Translations under genes and position numbers: made by a program
Notes under the pieces: generated by a model
What the model was told of the DNA's origin: nothing
The model's input: only the letters and a program-made list of their open reading frames with translations
Database searches by the model: none
NCBI RefSeq assembly: GCF_014235765.1
Contig: NZ_JACMYH010000004.1
Location: 1-64,000 of the forward strand
DNA length: 64,000 bases
Direction: 5' to 3'
DNA from: Pseudomonas baltica
Lineage (GTDB): Bacteria; Pseudomonadota; Gammaproteobacteria; Pseudomonadales; Pseudomonadaceae
Shown here: positions 38,785-45,127 of the stretch, one piece after another
Layout: the number at the start of each line of letters is the position of its first letter
Numbering within the stretch: position 1 is the stretch's first letter

Positions 38785-39399
38785 CTAACCATTGAAAAGC
38801 AAATTGCACCGGGTACACCACTCTTGTACTGCGCGCTGGCTCATTGGAAAGCGTAGAGTCGGTTGACTTGCATCAGCAACCGTCAAAATCAGTGCGAAGT
38901 CTTTGAATCGACGTGTGCGCTGGAATGTTGGAACGCTCATGCCTGTCGCGTTAACGACCCGAGCACTGCCTCCCATCTCCATAGTCTCGACCTCCCGCCA
39001 TTCGCAATGCCAGCCTATGACCCACGAGAAGTCTCGGATTTGATAATCGCCAGTCACACTTTGACATTGAGCGAGTTTCCGCCGGGCTTGGTCAAAGACT
39101 ATGAAGACCGGGCTTGGATAGCCGAGCAACTGGGTACCGTCGAGGCCCAAGCATTCCTGATGGTTGACAGAGGCGACGAGTGATTTCGCTCGTTTTTGCT
39201 GCTGTACCAAATACCACATTGCGAGGCAGAGAATTGAAACGGCCACTAGGAAAAATTGAAATACGTCGGTTGTCCGGTTCTCACTCGAAAGGGCCATGGC
39301 CAGTGATGACCCTATTGTCGCGAGTCCTGATAGACCCGCTGCAGGTATCGCGATACCACTGGCTAGGCTGATTCCCGCAATCTTCAAAGCATTTTTCAT
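38785..39399 (-). CDS. Hypothetical membrane protein divergent from the XRE regulator
   Basis: Protein of 204 aa starting at ATG 39399 with a strong GGAGG seven bases before. Two hydrophobic segments occupy the N-terminus (about residues 4-35, with LASGIAIPAAGLSGLATIGSSLAMAL, and 48-63, FFLVAVSILCLAMWYLV). The remaining 140 residues are soluble and include RFKDFALILTVADASQPTLRFPMSQRAVQEWCTRCN. No family is recognised. Its start is 136 bases from the divergent regulator gene and one operator-like repeat (39416-39423) sits just upstream, so it is probably a target of that regulator. Confidence 0.6.
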   Translation of the reverse strand: MKNALKIAGISLASGIAIPAAGLSGLATIGSSLAMALSSENRTTDVFQFFLVAVSILCLAMWYLVQQQKRAKSLVASVNHQECLGLDGTQLLGYPSPVFIVFDQARRKLAQCQSVTGDYQIRDFSWVIGWHCEWREVETMEMGGSARVVNATGMSVPTFQRTRRFKDFALILTVADASQPTLRFPMSQRAVQEWCTRCNLLFNG

Positions 39400-39415
39400 A
39401 GCTACCTCCAATGTC

Positions 39416-39508
39416 ACTCATAGAGGACATGCTAGGACATGTTTTTGCATTTGTCACTTATAGAGCGTGAACTCATAGGGCGTGGTCCTATAGTAGGGGT
39501 ACTCATAG
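39416..39508. promoter_or_regulatory. Controller-protein operator array (15-bp period)
   Basis: Copies of the 8-mer ACTCATAG or close variants begin at 39416 (ACTCATAG), 39456 (ACTTATAG), 39471 (ACTCATAG), 39486 (TCCTATAG) and 39501 (ACTCATAG). The last four are exactly 15 bases apart, with GCGTG between some of them. This strongly resembles C-boxes, the operators bound by the small controller proteins of restriction-modification systems. The array fills the space between a divergent membrane protein gene and an XRE gene of controller size, ending 26 bases before the latter's ATG. Confidence 0.7.
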
Positions 39509-39534
39509 CATCCTCTCCTTTACGGGAGAGAATA

Positions 39535-39759
39535 ATGGCGATTGACCCACGTACCGCCTTCGGCTTACGGCTGATTGAGATCAGGAAGGCGAAAGGTTGG
39601 TCGCAGGAGCGCTTAGCGCTGGAAAGCGGCTTGGCGCGCAGCTATCTGGGGGGCGTGGAGCGTGGGCAGCGCAATATTGCACTGTTGAACATCTATAAGC
39701 TTGCAGAGGCCTTGGCAGTCACGCCAGGATCACTGATGGATCCCCCAGCGGCGAAATGA
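39535..39759 (+). CDS. Small XRE-family regulator resembling restriction-modification controller (C) proteins
   Basis: Single-domain helix-turn-helix protein of 74 aa: FGLRLIEIRKAKGWSQERLALESGLARSYLGGVERGQRNIALLNIYKLAEALAVTPGSL is a complete five-helix XRE fold with recognition helix LARSYLGGVERG. Size and sequence match the C-protein class (C.PvuII, C.AhdI) and relatives on integrative elements. The start is ATG 39535 with GGGAGA upstream; the frame is open further upstream but runs through the operator array. C proteins first activate and then repress their own promoter, giving delayed expression of partner genes. Which gene it serves (the divergent membrane protein, the hsd genes or mobility genes) is open. 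Confidence 0.82.
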   Translation: MAIDPRTAFGLRLIEIRKAKGWSQERLALESGLARSYLGGVERGQRNIALLNIYKLAEALAVTPGSLMDPPAAK

Positions 39760-39888
39760 GTGCTTTCAGAAATAGTCTCTTCTGGTCAGCGGAGTAGAGT
39801 ACTCCCCTTAGCCTCAAGGCTGTGCACGACATCCGCTAGCGGCGGCAACACGTCACTGGGACGCAATTGGGATTCAGGTCAAGAAGGG
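39760..39888. other. Intergenic, upstream of the palindromic element
   Basis: No gene is seen. The stretch links the XRE gene end with the large palindromic structure. Confidence 0.3.
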
Positions 39889-40041
39889 TTGGACGCATTG
39901 TAAGCATAGGTTGTCCCCAAGGCCGCTGAGACTGATTTCTACCGAAATCAGTCTCAGCGGCCACATTCTTTGTGCTGAGCAGAGCCAGCACAAAGAATGT
40001 ATGAAATCGCTGGGGACAAAAAATCAGAGTGTTGCGTCCAA
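39889..40041. repeat. Large multi-stem palindromic element
   Basis: A nested set of inverted repeats. The outermost arms are TTGGACGCA (39889-39897) and TGCGTCCAA (40033-40041). Inside them TTGTCCCCA (39911-39919) pairs with TGGGGACAA (40011-40019). Inside these lie two perfect hairpins that abut with no base between: a 19-bp stem with a 4-base loop (39921-39939 with 39944-39962) and a 15-bp stem with an 8-base loop (39963-39977 with 39986-40000). As single-stranded DNA or RNA this would form a three-way junction with two long arms. No open frame explains it. It could be a replication or transfer origin, a recombination site, or a structured RNA. Confidence 0.85.
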
Positions 40042-40048
40042 GGTAAAT

Positions 40049-40167
40049 CAGCCACGACAGTGTGTAATCACTGTGGCTGGAATGTGTCGTTAGTATGGTA
40101 AAACTTCGGCTACATTGTGGCAGGAATGTGTGCCTATGATGGTAGGACTGTGGCGAGAGTGTGGAAG
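40049..40167 (+). repeat. Hairpin and iteron-like direct repeats
   Basis: A hairpin (CAGCCAC at 40049-40055 and AGTG at 40059-40062 with CACT and GTGGCTG at 40069-40079) leads into direct repeats: TGTGGCTGGAATGTGT at 40072, TGTGGCAGGAATGTGT at 40116, and a shorter TGTGGCGAGAGTGTGG at 40149. The first two are about 34 bases long and also share a second part (TATGGTA/GATGGTA...ACT). Iteron-like repeats next to a palindrome are typical of binding regions for replication or recombination proteins. Confidence 0.6.
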
Positions 40168-40195
40168 TTTTGGTTGTTCTATTCCTAATGAGTTA

Positions 40196-41251
40196 CTAAG
40201 GCTCTATTGATTCCGGGACCGATTGACGCCGAGGATCTGTCGTAAACGTTCGAACCGGATTGGTCGCCACTATAGCTAAAGGAGTCAAGCCATCTTTGCC
40301 ACCCTGGCCTGCTGTTCCATAGGTGCGCCGGGTTTTTGCGGAAGCATGTCCTAAGCCACGGCTAACGCTATCTCCGTCGGTGAAAGCTTTCATATCAGCC
40401 GCCCATTGGTGCCTAAAACAGTAAGCCGTGACGGACTGTTTGTGCTGTGGCCATAGGTTGCTGGCTAGGCGTCGTACCTCAACCGTAAAATTCACTGCGC
40501 TCTCAATTTTTACTTCCTGTATCGGTACGTCGTCGCTGCAGTATGCGAATTTACATATCTCACGAATGAGTGGATGAGGATCACTCACACTGTATTTAAT
40601 GATCCGCCACGGTTGTCCTTGCTCGGACTTAACTTTGGCGCCTCGTATACAAAAAGCAATAAAATCTTCACCGGTCGCCGGATCTATTTCTCTACATACA
40701 GCCACGCCGTGTTGAAGCTCTGCGGGACGGCAGCCTGTTAGAGATGCTACTAGTATCGGTAAGGCATATTTTCCGTGGTCGGCGCGCTTATACAGGTCAT
40801 GCCGCCAACTGGCAGGTAGCCCCCGAAGAGCCTGGCGTTTACTGTGGCGTTTACGTCTCGTGGGTAGGAAGCCAATGTCTTGTGATTCGCGTAATTGCAT
40901 CAGTCGCTTCAAATGGAAATTAAGCTGATGCGTCAAATGTCTAGATTGGATCGCATCAGTTGTCTCGGCCAGGCGCGCCATCAGCATTTCGTGATGTTGT
41001 AGCAATGTGTATTGAACGGCCGCTAAGCGCTTGTAAAAGGTGCTACTACACTCCGTTGCTTGTAATACTTCCGATAATCCACCGGGTATGTAAAGCGACC
41101 GTTTTATCAAAGTTGCAGCCAGTCTCAGATATTCTTGAGTCGTTCTTTTATGGGGGGCTTCGCGTTTCTCCGATTTCTTCTGCAGGCTAGATACAACTTT
41201 CTGGCACTCATCGGCTAATTGGTGCAGTGGTGCTTGTGGGTCTACTCTCAT
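40196..41251 (-). CDS. Tyrosine recombinase-like protein (second integrase of the island)
   Basis: Protein of 351 aa with the C-terminal catalytic domain of tyrosine recombinases: LVASLTGCRPAELQHG (first catalytic Arg, about residue 180), AYCFRHQWAADMKAF (second Arg box; the usual first His of HxxR is a Tyr), and GLGHASAKTRRTYG (second His and the nucleophile Tyr near 316). The N-terminal half is helical and basic and does not resemble the integrase at 47036. The ATG at 41251 has GAGGGA eight bases upstream; a GTG precedes it by one codon. It directly adjoins the palindromic and iteron-like region, which may contain its DNA target. It is not next to a tRNA, so it is unlikely to be the island's integrase. 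Confidence 0.8.
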   Translation of the reverse strand: MRVDPQAPLHQLADECQKVVSSLQKKSEKREAPHKRTTQEYLRLAATLIKRSLYIPGGLSEVLQATECSSTFYKRLAAVQYTLLQHHEMLMARLAETTDAIQSRHLTHQLNFHLKRLMQLRESQDIGFLPTRRKRHSKRQALRGLPASWRHDLYKRADHGKYALPILVASLTGCRPAELQHGVAVCREIDPATGEDFIAFCIRGAKVKSEQGQPWRIIKYSVSDPHPLIREICKFAYCSDDVPIQEVKIESAVNFTVEVRRLASNLWPQHKQSVTAYCFRHQWAADMKAFTDGDSVSRGLGHASAKTRRTYGTAGQGGKDGLTPLAIVATNPVRTFTTDPRRQSVPESIEP

Positions 41252-41531
41252 CACTTTGCTCCCTCTAACTAGAATGGCCAGCCTCGCAGTGGATGTCCTT
41301 TGGCAGCATCAATCATTGGTAGGGCTGAGTTTTTTGATATCAGGGTGGTATACCGACTGGTCCGCACGGTGTACCGAAATCGAGTTTTCAAGCGTCCTCG
41401 GCCTTATGGTTTTTCTCTTCTTGTATGGGTGACCCTGTGTCACCTCAAACCACGTTTCACATGACATGCAGTCAGCCGAAGCGATGCGGTACCTGTCCAG
41501 AGGTCAGGTGACTGTCAGTCCTGTGTATAAC
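41252..41531. other. Intergenic region
   Basis: Region of 280 bases between two minus-strand genes; it should hold the promoter for the tyrosine recombinase gene. No repeat or gene is recognised. Confidence 0.3.
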
Positions 41532-42152
41532 TTACTCGTCATTCCGATTGCGCTCATGTATTGCGCTTCGTATGGATAGGAGCTTATTAAAAAGGTCTGG
41601 ATTGCTCTCAGCCAAATGGTCCAGGTCGGCTTGATTGATCTGAAAGCCGATATTGGTTTGGCTCTCAATGATCTGCAGGTGCTCGATATGTATGTGTTGA
41701 CCTTCAGTTTCTCGACTATGCAGCATGCGCTTAAGCTCCTGCACCGCGTCTTTGATCTCGCCGGGCCGATACTTCCATTGCGCATGACCGCGGTGGCGAC
41801 CCTGAGAGTCGCTGATCATTATTTTTTCCGTCAGCTGATACTGGTTGTACTTTCGAGCGCGTGACTTGCAGATATAGCCTTGGTCTTCGAGCGATTTGAT
41901 CTTGCGCATAACCTGACGCTCACTGATTCCCGCTTTCCGTGCAATCGTCTGGACTGAGGGAATTGACAGGCCGGTTCTCAAGTCACAGTGGGATTTGATG
42001 ACGCAGTAAACCGCGAAAGCGTCTGGTCCCAGCTTCGCGAGCTCGTGTTCCACCATCGCCTGAAAAACGTGAAACCAGTGTGTATTGGATTTCAACCGAT
42101 CCTCTGGGTCTTGGCGATCAATGGAATTTAGCGATATCTCCAGACTGCTCAT
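41532..42152 (-). CDS. Winged-helix (HTH_36-like) protein, possible replication initiator or regulator
   Basis: Protein of 206 aa starting at ATG 42152 (GGAGGG six bases upstream), with the start overlapping the stop of the upstream gene (ATGA). Residues about 45-115 form a winged helix (AFAVYCVIKSHCDLRTGLSIPSVQTIARKAGISERQVMRKIKSLEDQGYI) of the kind found in phage and plasmid replication initiation proteins and some regulators. The C-terminal half is charged and has no recognised domain. Coupling with an excisionase-like gene suggests a role in replication or excision control of the island. Confidence 0.7.
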   Translation of the reverse strand: MSSLEISLNSIDRQDPEDRLKSNTHWFHVFQAMVEHELAKLGPDAFAVYCVIKSHCDLRTGLSIPSVQTIARKAGISERQVMRKIKSLEDQGYICKSRARKYNQYQLTEKIMISDSQGRHRGHAQWKYRPGEIKDAVQELKRMLHSRETEGQHIHIEHLQIIESQTNIGFQINQADLDHLAESNPDLFNKLLSIRSAIHERNRNDE

Positions 42153-42496
42153 TTTCGTCCCTCCACCTGAGCCTTCTTGGTTGGACGTCCAACCGTATGG
42201 CGAGCGCTCGCATGCCCCGGAGGGGGAATGAGTGCAGAAGTCGCCGCCGGTCCACCACGCATCCACTGCCTCAAGTCCCCGAGTCTCCATCTCAGGCGTG
42301 AAAGACCTGGAACAGGATCAAGACCGGGCAATTTCCGTTGACGCACTGTCAGCAAGCTGAAGCCGGTCAGTGCTGCTACCTCTGCTACGCCAACGAGAAC
42401 ATCGTCGCCAAGCTTTTGGATTTTTAGAATGGTTTCGTAGTCTACTGTCATCTCGGTTCCGCTCGATTGCTCTGAAGTGACTCCAGTTTTCGCCAA
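42149..42496 (-). CDS. Excisionase / AlpA-like small DNA-binding protein
   Basis: Small protein of 115 aa (TTG start at 42496 with GGAGCG five bases upstream; an ATG at 42451 would give 100 aa). The core DVLVGVAEVAALTGFSLLTVRQRKLPGLDPVPGLSRLRWRLGDLRQWM reads as the short winged helix of the AlpA/Xis type, with the typical arginine-tryptophan wing end. A Pro-rich basic tail follows (GRPTKKAQVEGRK). Such proteins direct excision by tyrosine integrases or act as regulators of island genes. Its stop overlaps the next gene's ATG. Confidence 0.65.
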   Translation of the reverse strand: MAKTGVTSEQSSGTEMTVDYETILKIQKLGDDVLVGVAEVAALTGFSLLTVRQRKLPGLDPVPGLSRLRWRLGDLRQWMRGGPAATSALIPPPGHASARHTVGRPTKKAQVEGRK

Positions 42497-42545
42497 TCAA
42501 GCGCTCCATTTCTAGGACAGCTTTTTGGCAGGGGATATCGGCCTC

Positions 42546-43127
42546 ATGAGCGCAAGCATTCAGTCGCAGCTGCTTTTACCTGACGTCCCAGATGAAGACG
42601 TTTCGAATTTCATAGTGCTTGAAATGACAAGGCATCGAGAATCGGGACGAAAGAAATTCTTGGTTCGAGTGCCCGTGGACAGAGTCACGCATCTGTACGC
42701 GCTCATGTTGCGAGCATCAAAAAAAACAAAGAGCTCGCTAGAAAATCAGCTGACAAGTATCACAGGGCTGGAAAATGGCAGGACCCTGCGGCGCTACGTT
42801 AGCGGTGAGGCGCACATGGCTTGGCCCACATATCGAAGGATGTTGATGTGGGCGCTGGCCGAAGGCTGGATCAAGGATTACGTTTTTGGATTTTTGGTCA
42901 TGGAGTCGTTCCATAGCGAAGCCGCGCAGCTCGCATTGCGGGGGGGTATGGAAAAGACTAGGAGACAAGCTACAGAGATAATTTTAACGAAAGAAGAAAT
43001 TATCAGTGCGTTCAACAAAGCTTACAGAGCCGTGGAGCTCGAACGTAATGCCATTGTCGTTCGTCGAGCCGAACTCAATAGCCAGTTTAAGGAATTGGCT
43101 ATCGAGTTCGATTTCCAGTTCGACTGA
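42546..43127 (+). CDS. Hypothetical protein
   Basis: Protein of 193 aa divergent from the excisionase-like gene. ATG 42546 is preferred (AGGGGA ten bases upstream); a TTG seven codons before is possible. The middle part (RASKKTKSSLENQLTSITGLENGRTLRRYVSGEAHMAWPTYRRMLMWALAEGWI) reads like a helix-turn-helix of the XRE-like type that counts positions in a helix bundle, and the C-terminus is a long helix (AFNKAYRAVELERNAIVVRRAELNSQFKELAIEF). No family is assigned. Confidence 0.6.
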   Translation: MSASIQSQLLLPDVPDEDVSNFIVLEMTRHRESGRKKFLVRVPVDRVTHLYALMLRASKKTKSSLENQLTSITGLENGRTLRRYVSGEAHMAWPTYRRMLMWALAEGWIKDYVFGFLVMESFHSEAAQLALRGGMEKTRRQATEIILTKEEIISAFNKAYRAVELERNAIVVRRAELNSQFKELAIEFDFQFD

Positions 43128-43253
43128 TCAGGCTAATGTCGGTTGCAAACGTAGCGATTCTAAATATCCCTCGCCCGTCCAACGGACGTATCCATGTGTG
43201 TTGGGGGCGATTGAACACTGGCCATGGGCATACAAGAGTATCTAAAGCCGCGA

Positions 43254-44219
43254 TTATTGATCGGGAGTGGGCTTTGGTACAGGACCCGCCTCGTCATTCC
43301 CCCACGGCAGTTCAGCCAGCTCGGCAATGGATTGAAATTCTTTTAAATACTCTGGTTGGTGTCTGGCTAACCATCGCACAACGGAGGCGTTGGCGAGGAG
43401 CTTGGTTAGGTAACCTTTGATGACCGTGAGATGAAGAACGTCAGGCCCGTAGTCATCTTCGATTGTTTTGATCTGCATCTGCAGGGCGGCTAGCTCACGC
43501 TCTAAGCGTGCAATGGACTCTGGAGATATCTGCTGGTCAGGTAGGGGTTTTCTCGTGAAGACCAGTTGGTCGGATGGCGTGGCTGCCAACAGGGCTTTGG
43601 CAAGAAGAACGGATAAATTTCGGTTTCCAATCATTAGCTCAGCTGCTTCGATTTGTCTCAATGGTTTCATCTGTCGTAGAAGATTGAACACATTGGCAGG
43701 GCAATCAGTGTCACCCAAGAGCGAAATGACCTCGGCACAAATCCCGTTAAGCAGACGAAACCGTTGCTTGATCGTCTGTTGTGACAAGCCAAGAGCCTTG
43801 CCGAGCCGCTCGGCAGAGACCCCTCGCTCCATTGCTCGCACGATCATCTTGTTGCTGTGCACAGCAGAAAGTCGGTTGGTACGTTTGTTATACGAGTACG
43901 TGTCATCGTCAGTTGCCACTAGGCAATCGACTTCGAGCTCGTCCAAATCCTTAAGTGCCTCAATACGTAGATGACCATCCAACAAAAAGTAATGCCCGGT
44001 TTGGCCAGGCACTGGTATCACAACTGGCGGCTCGACCAGCCCAACGTCTTGAATCGAGGCGAGGATTTGCTGGTATTTGAGACTTTCTTTAACAGAAGGT
44101 CGTGATATTTTGAGCGGCATAATATTGATGATTTCGACTCGAACGCACTCATCCAAAAAGGCATTTTTCGGTACGTGAGTCGGCTGAGTGTTAGAAGAAG
44201 CATATAGTCGACTAGACAT
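43254..44219 (-). CDS. ParB/RepB-like protein 2 of the recombinase operon
   Basis: Protein of 321 aa, last gene of the operon; its ATG (44219) overlaps the TAA of the preceding ParB gene (TAATG). The N-terminal ParB domain shows ILASIQDVGLVEPPVVIP, then LLDGHLRIEALKDL in place of the GERR box, and NKRTNRLSAVHSNKMIVRAMERGVSAERLGKALGLSQQTIKQRFRLL, which contains the ParB-type helix-turn-helix. The C-terminal part resembles the RepB plasmid-partition C-terminal region, with a coiled stretch (ARLERELAALQMQIKTIEDDYG). No ParA/RepA ATPase gene accompanies it. DNA binding is likely; a partition role is doubtful. Confidence 0.8.
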   Translation of the reverse strand: MSSRLYASSNTQPTHVPKNAFLDECVRVEIINIMPLKISRPSVKESLKYQQILASIQDVGLVEPPVVIPVPGQTGHYFLLDGHLRIEALKDLDELEVDCLVATDDDTYSYNKRTNRLSAVHSNKMIVRAMERGVSAERLGKALGLSQQTIKQRFRLLNGICAEVISLLGDTDCPANVFNLLRQMKPLRQIEAAELMIGNRNLSVLLAKALLAATPSDQLVFTRKPLPDQQISPESIARLERELAALQMQIKTIEDDYGPDVLHLTVIKGYLTKLLANASVVRWLARHQPEYLKEFQSIAELAELPWGNDEAGPVPKPTPDQ

Positions 44220-45127
44220 TACAAACCTCCTCCATTCCAAAGCCGAGCTTGTATCAACTTCGGCAACGAATCCAGATGCTCATCAAAAAGGAGCTTTTCG
44301 AAATCACTGACGGATAAGAGTTCTTTGATAGCCTGGATGGAAAAAACAACCCGATCCTGTGTAAAAGCTGCCTTTTTAACCATTAAGCGCTGTCGTTCGG
44401 CCTCTCGCTCGAACAGCCGCCTTAAGTCAGCTGGGGTCAGTCTTTTCTTTTTGTTATTTTGGCTAATGCCGAGTGCGCTTCCTCGCACGAGCTTGTCCTT
44501 TTTGGCGCGGAGTTCCAGAAGGTGCCTAAGTTTGGTTATTTTCTTTCCCTTGAATCCGCGTTCGTAGGCGTCAGTCAGTAAATTTTGAATGTCACTTTCG
44601 CTACTGCGTGCGATATCCGTCGCCATACTCAGCGGAATCAAACCAGTCTCAACCGCCGATAGGAGTTTTTCTTCACCTCTTTCGATCAACACAACAATCA
44701 TGCTGACCCATGAAGCAGTGCTTCCAATTATTTTTGCGATATCGGCATCCGTCTTACCCCGCTCTTTCAGGCGTCCAACCTCATTCATCAGGTCTATCGG
44801 ACGGTGCTGCCTTCGAGCAACATTCTCAACCAGGCTCATCACAAGGCATTCTTCTTCATCAGCGTCAATTACAAACGCTGGAATTTCTAATGCTTCCAGA
44901 GCGAGAAATGCTTCAAGACGGCCTTGCCCACATACTAAATCGTAATTGAGCGGCCCTTGGGGAGAGGCTTTTCGACTTACGGTAATGGGGCGTTTGAGGC
45001 CCGCCGTTCTAATATTTTCGATGAGCTCGCTGTGGACCTTCTTGTTCCTGGTCCGAGGGTTCAGGATATGGATTTGTGCTATCGGTATTAGTGTTACACG
45101 GTCTCGTGTAGTTGATGGGCCGGTCAT
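44219..45127 (-). CDS. ParB/Spo0J-like protein 1 of the recombinase operon
   Basis: Protein of 302 aa. ATG 45127 overlaps the stop of the recombinase gene (ATGA). The N-terminal ParB domain is clear: IPIAQIHILNPRTRNKKVHSELIENIRTAGLKRPITVSR, then YDLVCGQGRLEAFLALE (GQGR where chromosomal ParB has GERR) and CLVMSLVENVARRQHRPIDLMNEVGRL. A helix-turn-helix (KTDADIAKIIGSTASWVSMIVVLIERG) follows. It differs clearly from the second ParB-like protein, so the pair is not a recent duplication. CTP binding, known for canonical ParB, is uncertain because the box is altered. Confidence 0.85.
   Translation of the reverse strand: MTGPSTTRDRVTLIPIAQIHILNPRTRNKKVHSELIENIRTAGLKRPITVSRKASPQGPLNYDLVCGQGRLEAFLALEALEIPAFVIDADEEECLVMSLVENVARRQHRPIDLMNEVGRLKERGKTDADIAKIIGSTASWVSMIVVLIERGEEKLLSAVETGLIPLSMATDIARSSESDIQNLLTDAYERGFKGKKITKLRHLLELRAKKDKLVRGSALGISQNNKKKRLTPADLRRLFEREAERQRLMVKKAAFTQDRVVFSIQAIKELLSVSDFEKLLFDEHLDSLPKLIQARLWNGGGL

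Noticed and set aside
39911..40019. Palindromic element as an integron attC site or a MITE
   Set aside because: No GTTRRRY core site was found for attC and no target-site duplication flanks the closing stems.
39911..40093. Short plus-strand open frame of 60 codons through the palindrome
   Set aside because: It runs through perfect inverted repeats, has no ribosome site and no protein-like features.
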